The notes under the pieces are model-generated. The model did no database searches. It saw nothing but the letters and a program-made list of their open reading frames with translations, and was not told where the DNA came from. Of a DNA stretch of 64,000 nucleotides, positions 35,591 through 44,181 are shown piece after piece. Made by a program: the position numbers and the translations under genes. Location of the stretch: assembly GCF_022811645.1 (NCBI RefSeq), contig NZ_CP094534.1:3534001-3598000 (forward strand), in the 5' to 3' direction. This DNA comes from Hymenobacter monticola (GTDB lineage: Bacteria > Bacteroidota > Bacteroidia > Cytophagales > Hymenobacteraceae). Position 1 is the stretch's first letter. Each line of letters opens with the position of its first letter.

Positions 35591-36862
35591 CTAGCTGGCG
35601 CGGCGCAGGTGGCCGCGCAGCCCGTACCACACGATGTAGGCGTAGCACAGCACCGGCAGCAGCAGGGCCAGGCGCAGCGAGCTGGCATCGGCCACCAGGC
35701 CGAACAGCGGCGGCACCACCGCGCCTCCCACAATGGCCACGTTCAGCAGCCCCGAAGCTTCCTCGGTGTGGCGGCCCAGGCCGGCCACGGCCAGCGTGAA
35801 AATGGTGGCGAACATGATGGAGTTCATCAAGCCCACCGCCAGCAGGCTCCACATGGCCACCTCGCCCGAGGTGCTGGCCGAAACCAGTACCAGCGCGATG
35901 GCCCCAACAGCGTTGAAGGCCAGCAGCTGGCCGGGCCGGAACTTGTTGAGCAGGTAAGCCCCCAGAAACCGGCCCACCATGGCGCCGCCCCAGTAAAAGG
36001 CCACTTTGTCGCCGGCCACTTTGGGGGCCAGGTTCAGCACATCGGGCTGGCCCAGGTAGCTCACGATGTGCGAGCCAATGGCTACTTCGGCGCCCACGTA
36101 GGCGAAGATGCCCACCATGCCCAGCACCAGGTGGCGGTAGTGCCAGGCGCGGCGGTTGGCGTCGTCGGCCGGGTCGGGCGCGTGGGTGATGACGGGCAGC
36201 TTGAAGAAGCTCAGCAGCCCGCTGATGCCGATGAGCACGGCCCCGATGCAGAGGTAGGGCACCTGCACGGCGCGCACGTCGATGGCATCGGCGGCGCGGG
36301 CGGCGTCGAGGTCGGGCAGGTGCGAGAGGATGAGGGCGGCGCCCAGCAGCGGGGCCACCGTGGTGCCCAGCGAGTTAAACGCCTGCGTGAGCGTGAGCCG
36401 GGCCGGGGCTGACTTCGCCGGGCCCAGCACCGCCACGTAGGGGTTGCCGGCCACTTGCAGCAGCACCACGCCCGTGGCCAGCACAAACAGCGCCCCCAGA
36501 AACAGGCCGTACGAATGGCTATCGGCCGCCGGGTAAAAGAGAAAGCAGCCGGCCGCCGCCACCAAAAAGCCCAGCAGCATGCCGCCCTTGTAGCCCAGGC
36601 GGCCCACCACCTTGCCCGCCGGAATGCCCATCACGAAGTAGGCCCCAAAAAAGCACAGGTTGATGAGGTTGGCCTGGGCGTAGCTGAGCTGGAAAATAGC
36701 CTTGAGATAGGGAATCAGAATGTCGTTCAGGCAGGTGATGAAGCCGAACGAGAAGAACAGCACCGTGAGGGCCGAAAGGGCCGGGGTGTAGCGCGGGGCT
36801 GCACCCGCGCCCGTTGCAGGCGGGGCCACTGGTGGGGCAATAACGGAAACAGGAACAGCCAT
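35591..36862 (-). CDS. FHS-family sugar MFS transporter (FucP/GluP-like)
   Basis: A 423-residue inner-membrane transporter with about twelve helices. The N-terminal signature FFSFGFITCLNDILIPYLK and GAYFVMGIPAGKVVGRLGYKGGM are typical of the fucose/glucose-galactose:H+ symporters. VLLQVAGNPYVAVLGP and the duplicated FAYVGAEVAIGSHIVSYL segments also fit. In the PUL it probably imports the monosaccharide released by the GH30 enzymes. The gene follows susD after an inverted repeat and precedes the first GH30 gene by 33 bases. Confidence 0.9.
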   Translation of the reverse strand: MAVPVSVIAPPVAPPATGAGAAPRYTPALSALTVLFFSFGFITCLNDILIPYLKAIFQLSYAQANLINLCFFGAYFVMGIPAGKVVGRLGYKGGMLLGFLVAAAGCFLFYPAADSHSYGLFLGALFVLATGVVLLQVAGNPYVAVLGPAKSAPARLTLTQAFNSLGTTVAPLLGAALILSHLPDLDAARAADAIDVRAVQVPYLCIGAVLIGISGLLSFFKLPVITHAPDPADDANRRAWHYRHLVLGMVGIFAYVGAEVAIGSHIVSYLGQPDVLNLAPKVAGDKVAFYWGGAMVGRFLGAYLLNKFRPGQLLAFNAVGAIALVLVSASTSGEVAMWSLLAVGLMNSIMFATIFTLAVAGLGRHTEEASGLLNVAIVGGAVVPPLFGLVADASSLRLALLLPVLCYAYIVWYGLRGHLRRAS

Positions 36863-36918
36863 TGTTTGCGGATAGCAGGAAAGAGGCGGATGGGAGAAGG
36901 CAGGAGAAGCCGTAGCCT

Positions 36919-37012
36919 GTCATGCCGAGCATAGCCAAGCATCTTCACCGCTTCGTTGCAGCGATTGGATGACTCCGGCGGCAGAAACGCTTCGACTACG
37001 CTCGGCGTGACG
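36919..37012. repeat. Inverted repeat, family D, degenerate
   Basis: Left end GTCATGCCGAGCATAG and right end CTACGCTCGGCGTGAC pair with a few mismatches, and the inner parts have diverged. It lies between susD and the MFS transporter gene. It is the most decayed of the four family D copies. Confidence 0.75.
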
Positions 37013-37104
37013 GGCTTTTTAGCTTCAAAAAATCAAAATGTCGCCCCAGGGCAGGTACTCTTTGTCCCACCACTTTTCCCTGCCCCGGAAGCGACGCTGA
37101 CTAG

Positions 37105-38595
37105 CTAGTAGCCAGGATTTTGTTGGGCCTGTGGGTTGGTGTTCAGCTCGCTCAGCGGAATGGGGAACAGCAGGTAGTTCACGTCGCGCGAGCCGCGCTT
37201 CTGCTGAATCAGGTCGAGGGCCGTGACGGCGTGGCGCGCGGTGCCATCGGCCTGCTCGTGGCGGGTGTAGCGCAGCAGGTCGAACCACCGCTCGCCCTCG
37301 AAGGCCAGCTCCAGGCGGCGCTGCTTGTCGATTTCGGCGCGCAGCGTGGCCTTGCTGGCGGCCTCGGGGCTGCCGGGCGTGAGCGGTGCCAGGCCGGCGC
37401 GCTGCCGGATGGGGTTCAGGAAGCCAATGACGGTAGCGGCGGGGTCGCCCACTTCGTTGCTGGCTTCGGCGGCGGTCAGGTACACCTCGCCGAAGCGCAG
37501 CACGTAGTAGTTGTCGGGCGAGTTGAAATTGCCGCCGTCGCTGCGCCACTTCCACACAAAGGGGCCCCGGTCGTTGGCGCCGCCGCGGCCGTCCACGTAG
37601 CTGGCGTGGTTGCGGCCGGCGTTCACGGTGCCCTGGTAGCTCCAGCGCTGGTCGTTGAGGGTGTCCACCACCGAGGTCAGGTCGGTGGCGCGGGCGGCGC
37701 TGCCGGTCACAAACAGCGTCGGGATGTTGAACTTGGGAAACGAGTACGTGGCCGGCGGCGTGGGCATCACGATGTCGGGCAGGGTGAAGAACGTGCCCCC
37801 GTCGGTGCTGCCCGAAAACTGTACTTCGAACACCGACTCGCCCCGGTTGTTGTTGGCCGGGTAGAGGCTGTTGAAACCCTGCAGCGAGTAGCCGCCGGCG
37901 CCGGTCAGCACCCGGTTGGCGGCGTCTTTGGCGGCGGCCCAGTTGCGCTGGGTGAGCTGCACGCGGCCCAGCAGGGCATTGGCCGCACCCTTGGTGGCGC
38001 GGGCCACCTGCACCTCGGGCAGCGCCGCAGCGGCCAAGTTCAGGTCGTCCACAATGCGGGCATACACTTGGTCGGCCGGCGTGCGGGGCAGGTTCAGCTG
38101 GGCCGGGTCGCCGCTTTCGGTGGGCTCCAGGCGCAGGGGCACGGCCCCGTAGAGGCGCACCAGGTTGAAGTAGCACAGCGCCCGAACGAAGCGCGCCTCG
38201 CCCACAATCTGGTCGCGCCGGTTGGCGCTCATGCCGGCCACGCCGGGCACGTACTTAATCACCGCATTGGCCCGGTTGATGGCGCGGTAGTTGTCGTGGT
38301 ACACGTCGTACACCTGGCCCGAGGCCGAGTTCCAGTTGATGTCGTCGAGCACGCGCACGTCGTTGTTGCTGCTGGTGCAGTCGTCGGAGGGCATGTTGCC
38401 CACCAGGTTCAGCACCTCGGCGTAGCAGCCCTTGCTTTGCAGGCCGTCGTACACGGCCGTGAGGGCGGCCTCGGCATCGACGGCCGATTTAAAGAAGTTG
38501 GAAGGGGCAATGGAGGTCAGCGGCTCTTTGTCCAGCACGTTGCAGCCGGCCAGCAGCAGCATGGCCGAAGCCACCGGGAGGAAATACTTTTTCAT
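37105..38595 (-). CDS. SusD/RagB-family glycan-binding lipoprotein
   Basis: A 496-residue surface lipoprotein from the ATG at 38595. The lipobox LLLAGC is followed by NVLDKEPLTSIAPSNFFKSAVDAEAALTAVYDGL, split here by family TPR-like helices. RFVRALCYFNLVRLYGAVPL and FEGERWFDLLRYTRHE are SusD hallmarks. It forms the lid of the SusC channel and captures oligosaccharides. The gene starts 36 bases after susC. The leader AAAATTCCC directly before ATG is identical to that of the CBM9-like gene. Confidence 0.93.
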   Translation of the reverse strand: MKKYFLPVASAMLLLAGCNVLDKEPLTSIAPSNFFKSAVDAEAALTAVYDGLQSKGCYAEVLNLVGNMPSDDCTSSNNDVRVLDDINWNSASGQVYDVYHDNYRAINRANAVIKYVPGVAGMSANRRDQIVGEARFVRALCYFNLVRLYGAVPLRLEPTESGDPAQLNLPRTPADQVYARIVDDLNLAAAALPEVQVARATKGAANALLGRVQLTQRNWAAAKDAANRVLTGAGGYSLQGFNSLYPANNNRGESVFEVQFSGSTDGGTFFTLPDIVMPTPPATYSFPKFNIPTLFVTGSAARATDLTSVVDTLNDQRWSYQGTVNAGRNHASYVDGRGGANDRGPFVWKWRSDGGNFNSPDNYYVLRFGEVYLTAAEASNEVGDPAATVIGFLNPIRQRAGLAPLTPGSPEAASKATLRAEIDKQRRLELAFEGERWFDLLRYTRHEQADGTARHAVTALDLIQQKRGSRDVNYLLFPIPLSELNTNPQAQQNPGY

Positions 38596-38630
38596 GGGAA
38601 TTTTTAGGCTAGGCGAGGCAAACAAGCGGC

Positions 38631-41600
38631 TTAGAAAGAGGCATTCAAGCCCACGGTGTAGGTGCGCGACTGCGGGTACACGCCAAAGTCGCGGCCCTGG
38701 CCGGTGGTGGAGAAGGGGTCGGAGCTCACCTCCGGGTCGTAGCCCGAGTAGCGGGTCCAGGTCACCAGGTTCTGGCCGGTCACGTACAGGCGCAGGCTGC
38801 TCAGGGCGGCGTGCTTGATGAGGCCGGTGGGCAGGTTGTAGGCCAGCGTCAGGTTTTTGAGGCGCACGTAGGAGCCGTCCTCGATGAAACGGTCCGAGTA
38901 GCGGGCGTTGCCGTTGGGGTCGCCGGCAATGGCGCGCGGCACGTCGGTGTTGCGGTTGGTGGGCGTCCAGCGGTTGAGCACGCGGGTGGTCTGGTTCAGC
39001 GGGCTCGACATGCTTTCCAGCGTTTCGCGGTTCTGGTTGTAGATGTCGTTGCCGAAGCTGCCCTGAAAGAACACGCTCAGCTCCAGGCCTTTGAAGGTGA
39101 ACGTGTTGGTCACGCCGGCAATCGATTTCGGGTTGGGGTTGCCGATGATGGTGCGGTCGTCGGGGTTGATGATGCCGTCGCCGTTGAGGTCGCGGAAGCG
39201 GATGTCGCCGGGGGCGGTGTTGCCGGGGCTCTGCTTGGCGGCGGCGTCCACTTCGGCCTGGCTCTGGAAGATGCCCTGCACCTGGTAGCCGTAGAACACG
39301 CCCAGCGGCTGGCCCGTGAGCACGAAGCCGTTGCCGGACTCGATGCGGCGGTCAGCGACCTTGCCCTTGTCGTCCACGGTCTGGCCCAGGTCCAGCACCT
39401 TGTTGCGGTTCATGGTGAAGTTGAAGTTCGTGGTCCAGCCAAAACCATTTAGCGGCTGCACATTATTGGTGGTCAGGCCCAGCTCGATGCCCTGGTTCTG
39501 GATGCTGCCCACGTTCTGCAGAATCTGCCGGTTTTCGGCCCCGGTGCTCAGCGGAATGTCCACTTTCAGCAGCAGGTCCTTGGTGTGCTTGCGGTACACA
39601 TCGGCCGTGAAGGTGAGGCGGTTGTCCAGCAGGCCCAGGTCTAGGCCCGCGTTGTACTGGTAGGTGGTTTCCCACTTCAGGTCGTTGTTGCCGATGTCGC
39701 TCTGCGTGGTGCCCGCGGCCACCACGCTCGTGCCGGGGTAGGTGTAGCCCACGCCGTAGCGCGAAAACCGCTCATAGGTGTAGAACTCCTGGTTGCCGTT
39801 GGCCCCGAAGCTGCCGCGCAGCTTCAGGTCCGACACCACCTTGTTCTGCGGGAAGAACGACTCCCGCGACACGCGCCAGCCCGCGCTGGCGGCCGGGAAG
39901 TAGCCGAACTTGCGGCCGTCGCGGAAGCGGCTCGACCCGTCGGCCCGCAAGCTCAGCGAGAGCAGGTAGCGCTGGTCGTAGTCGTAGGTGGCGCGGCCGA
40001 AGAAGCTGAGCAGGCCCCATTGGTCCTGGTAGCTGCTGGGCTTGAAGAACACCGAGGCAGCGTTCAGATAAGGCACGGCGTTGGAGGCGTAGCCCTTGCC
40101 GCCGGCGCTCGACGTGAACCGGTCCGATACCTGCATCGACTCGCCGGCCAGCAGCGTCAGGTTGTGCTGCTCGCCCAGGCTGGGGCGGTAGGTGAGGGTG
40201 TTTTCCTGCAGCCAGATTACCTGCTGGTTGGTGCCGGTGCGGGCCGAGCCTTTGTCGGCCTCGGCCGTGGTGGGGGCCGACGTGCCGGGGTAGTCGCGGC
40301 TGATGAACTCGTTCTCCAGCTGCGTGCGGAAGTCGATGCCGGCCGTCGAGCGCAAAGTCAGGTTTTTCAGCACGTCCAGCTCGCCGTACACGTTGCCGAT
40401 GACCTGGTAGATAACGGCCTTGTTGCTGCTTTCCAGTAGGTTGCCAATGGGGTTGTCGAAGTTGCGCCCGAAGGGGTTCACCGAATAAGAGCCGTCGGCG
40501 GCGCGCACCGGCATGGTCGGAATCGAGGCCAGCGCGCCCAACACCGTGCCCGAGCTGCCCGCGCCGTTTTCGCTGCGCGTGCTGTTGTTGTTGTTGGTGC
40601 GGCTCAGGTTGAGGCTGGTGCCGGCCCGGAAGCGGCTGCTCAGCTGCTGGTCGAGGTTGAGCTTGAAGGTGTAGCGGTCGAAGCCCGAGTTCAGGCTGAT
40701 GCCGTCCTGCTTGAAGTAGCCGCCGGCCAGGTAGTAGCGGGTTTTGTCGGTGCCGCCGCTCACGTTCAGCTGGTAGTTCTGAATGTTGGCCGGGCGGTAC
40801 ACCTCGTCCTGCCAGTCGGTGTTGGTGCGCACCGTGTCCGGGTTGAAGGCCGGCGACAGGCCCCTGTTCACCTGCTGGTCGTTGTAGAGGGCGGCAAATT
40901 GCTTGCCGTTCAGCAAATTCAGCTTTTTGCGAATAATCTGGCGGCCGAAGTAGGTGTTAAAGCCCACCGTGGCTTTGCCCACCTTGCCGCGCTTGGTCGT
41001 TATCACCACCACGCCGTTGGAAGCGCGCAGGCCGTAGATGGCCGCCGCCGCGCCGTCCTTCAGCACGTCGATGCTTTCGATGTCGTTGGGGTTGATGGCG
41101 TTGAGTGGGTTGGGCCGCTGGCCGCCCACCGACAGCTCCTGGTCGTACGTCGGCAGCACCGGAATGCCGTCAATCACGTACAGCGGCGAGGCGTTCAGGC
41201 CAATGGTGGCGTTGCCGCGAATGCGCACGTTGATGCCCGCGCCGGGCGCCCCGCTCGGGGCCGTTACCTGCACGCCGGGCGCCTGGCCCTGCAGGGCCTG
41301 GTCGAAGCCCGCCACCGGCTGGCGCTCGATGGCCGCCGCGTTCACCGACGTAATGGCCGTGGTCACCGTCTGGCGGCTCTGGGTGCCGTAGCCCACCACC
41401 ACCACTTCGTTCAGGGCCTGCTGGTCGTCTTTGAGCACAATGGCCAGGTTGCTGGCCGCGCCCGTCACGGCCACTTCCTGCCGCCCGAAGCCCACCGAGC
41501 TGAACACCAGCACGCTGCCCTCGGGCACGTTCAGCGAGAAGCTGCCGTCGGGGCCGGTGCTGGTGCCAATGCTGGTGCCCTTCACGAGCACCGTCACGCC

Positions 41601-42080
41601 GGGCAGGCCTTCGCCGTTGGCCTGCGTCACGCGGCCCGATACGGGCACGTCCTGCACGTTGGTGCCGTTGGCATCCGTGGCGGTCGTCAAATTGGTGGAG
41701 CTGCCGGCCGGGGCCGGCTTGCTCACAATCAGGTAGTAGTCCTCGCGCAGCTTTTTGAAGCGCAGGTCGGCCTGGGGCAGCACGGCGGCCAGCTTGCTTT
41801 CCAGCGTGGCCACGCCCGGCTGGGGCACCACCCGCTTGCTGCCCACCAGGTTGCTTTCATAGAAAATGGTGACGTGGTGGTCTTTTTCCCACTGGCTGAG
41901 CAGGGTTTTCAGGGCCACGGTTTCGCCCGTGGGCGTGGGGGCCGTGGCCTGGGGCTCTTGGTGAAACGCCAGCAGTTGGGCCGCCGCCGGCATGGCATTG
42001 GCTTGAAACACCAGCATGCCGGCCGTGAGGCAAGCCGGCAGCGCGTAGTGCCGGCGCAAGTACGTACGAGGTGAATTCAT
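38631..42080 (-). CDS. SusC/RagA TonB-linked outer membrane protein with STN domain
   Basis: A 1149-residue outer-membrane transporter from the ATG at 42080. In order: a signal peptide; an STN domain at about residues 50-125 (LLSQWEKDHHVTIFYESN, LRFKKLREDYYLIVS); a CarboxypepD_reg-like domain (SGRVTQANGEGLPGVTVLVKG); the TonB plug (VVGYGTQSRQTVTTAI, GQAPGVQV); and the beta barrel ending RTYTVGLNASF. The STN domain passes a substrate signal to a FecR anti-sigma factor, and the fecR gene is immediately upstream. The channel imports the large oligosaccharides captured by SusD. Length is at the upper end for SusC because of the STN domain. Confidence 0.95.
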   Translation of the reverse strand: MNSPRTYLRRHYALPACLTAGMLVFQANAMPAAAQLLAFHQEPQATAPTPTGETVALKTLLSQWEKDHHVTIFYESNLVGSKRVVPQPGVATLESKLAAVLPQADLRFKKLREDYYLIVSKPAPAGSSTNLTTATDANGTNVQDVPVSGRVTQANGEGLPGVTVLVKGTSIGTSTGPDGSFSLNVPEGSVLVFSSVGFGRQEVAVTGAASNLAIVLKDDQQALNEVVVVGYGTQSRQTVTTAITSVNAAAIERQPVAGFDQALQGQAPGVQVTAPSGAPGAGINVRIRGNATIGLNASPLYVIDGIPVLPTYDQELSVGGQRPNPLNAINPNDIESIDVLKDGAAAAIYGLRASNGVVVITTKRGKVGKATVGFNTYFGRQIIRKKLNLLNGKQFAALYNDQQVNRGLSPAFNPDTVRTNTDWQDEVYRPANIQNYQLNVSGGTDKTRYYLAGGYFKQDGISLNSGFDRYTFKLNLDQQLSSRFRAGTSLNLSRTNNNNSTRSENGAGSSGTVLGALASIPTMPVRAADGSYSVNPFGRNFDNPIGNLLESSNKAVIYQVIGNVYGELDVLKNLTLRSTAGIDFRTQLENEFISRDYPGTSAPTTAEADKGSARTGTNQQVIWLQENTLTYRPSLGEQHNLTLLAGESMQVSDRFTSSAGGKGYASNAVPYLNAASVFFKPSSYQDQWGLLSFFGRATYDYDQRYLLSLSLRADGSSRFRDGRKFGYFPAASAGWRVSRESFFPQNKVVSDLKLRGSFGANGNQEFYTYERFSRYGVGYTYPGTSVVAAGTTQSDIGNNDLKWETTYQYNAGLDLGLLDNRLTFTADVYRKHTKDLLLKVDIPLSTGAENRQILQNVGSIQNQGIELGLTTNNVQPLNGFGWTTNFNFTMNRNKVLDLGQTVDDKGKVADRRIESGNGFVLTGQPLGVFYGYQVQGIFQSQAEVDAAAKQSPGNTAPGDIRFRDLNGDGIINPDDRTIIGNPNPKSIAGVTNTFTFKGLELSVFFQGSFGNDIYNQNRETLESMSSPLNQTTRVLNRWTPTNRNTDVPRAIAGDPNGNARYSDRFIEDGSYVRLKNLTLAYNLPTGLIKHAALSSLRLYVTGQNLVTWTRYSGYDPEVSSDPFSTTGQGRDFGVYPQSRTYTVGLNASF

Positions 42081-42159
42081 AGGATTGGGGGAATTTTGCA
42101 ATCGATTGGTGGGGAAATCAGAAGGTTGCCAGGCCGTTGGCCCGGTTTGAAGAATCCGG

Positions 42160-43185
42160 TTATTTGGTGGGCACAGTATTGTCTGCCAGCACGATGCGGC
42201 CCGCCTCGCGCGTGGCGCGGAGGTGGAAGGTTTCCTGCAGGGCTTGCAGCAGCACGTCGAGGTCGCCCACGGGCACGGTGCCGGTCATGCGGCGCTGGGC
42301 CAGTTCCGGGTTGCTCACCACCACTTCCACGCCATAGGTGTCTTGCAAGCGGGTGGCCAGCTCGGCCATGGAGGTTTCGTCGAGCACCAGCTGGGCGTCC
42401 TTCCAGGCGGCGTAGGGGGCGGTGCGCACGGCCTTGTGCACGGCGGCCAGCGGCTGGGCGTCGCGGGTTTCGAGCAGCTCGCCGGGCTTCAAAATCACGT
42501 CGGGCCGCTGCTGGTCGTCGAAATCCACCCGCACCTTGCCCGAGAGCAGCACCACGCGGGCCTGGTCGCGGCGGCGATACACGGTGAACTTGGTGCCCAG
42601 CACCTCCACCGCGAAGCCGGCGCGGGTGTGTACCACAAAGCGCTGGTTGTTGGGCTGGTGCTTCACCGAGAAGTAGCCTTCCCCATCCAGCCACACCTCG
42701 CGCGGCTGGTTGGCGGCCCAGGCGTTGGCGTAGCGCAGCGTGGAGTGGCCGTTCAGGGTGGCCTCCGAGCCGTCGGGCAGTTTAATGGTATTGACCTGCC
42801 CGTAGGCCGTGGCCACCTCCCGTGGGGCCACCGGGCGCTGCGAATACAGCAGCCAGCCGCCCCCGGCCACGGTGCCGGCCAGGGCCGCCGCGGCCGCCCA
42901 CTGCCGCCAGCGCGGCGCGGCCGGGGCCACGTAGCGCGCCGGCTCGCCTAGGCCCAGCTTCAGGTGCAGGGTGTTCAGCAGGGCGTCGTAGTCGGGCTCT
43001 TCCACGGCGGGCTGCTGGGCCTCGGGGGTGGCGGCCAGGCGGTCCCAGTGCCGGCGCATCCAGGCCTGTGCCTGGGCCTGGTTGGCGGGGTCGGCCAGCC
43101 AGGCTTGCACGGCGGCCGTTTCGGCCGGCGTGGTGAGCCCGGACACGTGGCGTTGAAAAAGTTCTTCGTTTATCGGGGAGAGCAT
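42160..43185 (-). CDS. FecR-family anti-sigma factor
   Basis: A 341-residue membrane protein from the ATG at 43185; a 24-codon in-frame extension upstream is unlikely. An N-terminal cytoplasmic helical part (LFQRHVSGLTTPAETAAVQAWL) binds the sigma factor. A membrane helix follows near residues 95-115 (WAAAAALAGTVAGGGWLLY). The FecR domain contains EVATAYGQVNTIKLPDGSEATL and GEGYFSVKHQ. The C-terminal STN-like domain (ELATRLQDTYGVEVVVSN) contacts the STN domain of SusC. It releases or activates the ECF factor on substrate binding. The gene sits between the sigma and susC genes and follows a conserved leader box at 43301-43350. Confidence 0.93.
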   Translation of the reverse strand: MLSPINEELFQRHVSGLTTPAETAAVQAWLADPANQAQAQAWMRRHWDRLAATPEAQQPAVEEPDYDALLNTLHLKLGLGEPARYVAPAAPRWRQWAAAAALAGTVAGGGWLLYSQRPVAPREVATAYGQVNTIKLPDGSEATLNGHSTLRYANAWAANQPREVWLDGEGYFSVKHQPNNQRFVVHTRAGFAVEVLGTKFTVYRRRDQARVVLLSGKVRVDFDDQQRPDVILKPGELLETRDAQPLAAVHKAVRTAPYAAWKDAQLVLDETSMAELATRLQDTYGVEVVVSNPELAQRRMTGTVPVGDLDVLLQALQETFHLRATREAGRIVLADNTVPTK

Positions 43186-43300
43186 GCGCGGCTGCGGGGA
43201 ACGGTGGTGGAAATACTGGGATGGGGTAAAGCCAGTATTTTCAGGGTGATAGGTCACTCACCCGGTGCTTTTTGCCAAACGGAGAGGGTCGCAATGCCCC

Positions 43301-43350
43301 AATCGTTTGCAGTAATACACCGCTAGCGCGCAACACCCCTACTGGCTTTA
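43301..43350 (-). promoter_or_regulatory. Conserved leader box upstream of fecR
   Basis: Located about 115 bases before fecR. Read on the plus strand it contains CGTTTGCAGTAATACACC, then GCAACACCC, TA and GGCTT at fixed spacing. The same elements recur with the same spacing at 51050-51097 before the beta-helix gene. An imperfect palindrome CAATCGTTTG overlaps the left edge. It could be an extended promoter/operator or an RNA leader. Confidence 0.5.
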
Positions 43351-43427
43351 GAAAAAAATTTTAGACGTAAACTAGGAGAAGGACAAGGTGTAGCCCCATC
43401 CGGCTATTAAACGATTTAGCAATCGTG

Positions 43428-44018
43428 CTAAGCGCTGGCCAAGGCCAGCCACAGCGCCACGACGAAAATGCTCTCGCCGTGCGACTGAAAGTAGCCGCGT
43501 AGGAATTTCAGGGCGTGACCCATCTGCGCTTCCACGGTTTTCACCGAGAGGTTGAGCTGGGCGGCAATCTCGGGGTAGGAGAGGCCCTGCTGCCGGCTGA
43601 GCACGAAAATCTCGCGCCGCTTGGGCGGCAGCTGCTCCAGGGCCGCCTGGTAGAGGGTTTCGAGGGCCGCGTAGTCGGCCTCGTTGCCCACCTGGCCGGG
43701 CTCCAGGCCCGCCGTGTAGGTCTGGAAGCGCAGGTGCTGCTGGCGGCGGCGCAGCAGGTTGAGGATGGCGTGGTGCGCCGTGGTGAACAAGTAGGCCTTC
43801 AGGGGCATGTCGTCGCGCAGCTGCTGGCGGCGCTCCCAGATTTTCAGGAAGCACTCCTGCACAATCTCTTCGGCATCGGGGCGGGCCTTGAGGTAGCCGT
43901 AGGCGAAGCGGTACACCAACGCGCTGTAGTGGCCGAACAGGGCATCAAACGCCCGCTCATCGTCTTGTTTGAGTCGATGCAGGCAGTCCAGCTCGGAAAA
44001 GTCGCGTGCTATTTTCAC
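43428..44018 (-). CDS. ECF RNA polymerase sigma-70 factor of the PUL
   Basis: A 196-residue ECF sigma factor with a GTG start at 44018. Sigma-2 shows DALFGHYSALVYRFAYGYLKARPDAEEIVQECFLKIWER in pieces, and sigma-4 shows LEQLPPKRREIFVLSRQQGLSYPEIAAQL with a helix-turn-helix. A short C-terminal tail is hydrophobic (ESIFVVALWLALASA) and may contact the membrane or the anti-sigma factor. It belongs to the RpoE-like 'Bacteroidota PUL' type, controlled by the FecR gene just downstream. It is the first gene of the locus and is preceded by a strong terminator of the next unit. Confidence 0.93.
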   Translation of the reverse strand: MKIARDFSELDCLHRLKQDDERAFDALFGHYSALVYRFAYGYLKARPDAEEIVQECFLKIWERRQQLRDDMPLKAYLFTTAHHAILNLLRRRQQHLRFQTYTAGLEPGQVGNEADYAALETLYQAALEQLPPKRREIFVLSRQQGLSYPEIAAQLNLSVKTVEAQMGHALKFLRGYFQSHGESIFVVALWLALASA

Positions 44019-44117
44019 CCAAGAGTTAAATTAAGCGGGCATTAAAATTAAGCAGCGGAAGGCAAGAAGAAAGCGGATGCCCGTCTTCTTACCCGTTCAG
44101 CTTGCCGTGGCAATAAC

Positions 44118-44158
44118 AAAAAGCAGCGGCTGCCCGGGGAGGGCAGCCGCTGCTTTTT
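44118..44158 (-). terminator. Strong terminator of the SGNH/LamG gene
   Basis: An 18-bp perfect stem (44118-44135 with 44141-44158) with a 5-base loop. It is flanked by A and T runs, so it can act in both directions. It lies downstream of the gene at 44182-46827 and insulates the PUL. Confidence 0.85.
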
Positions 44159-44181
44159 GACGTGGTCAGAAAGGTACTGTG

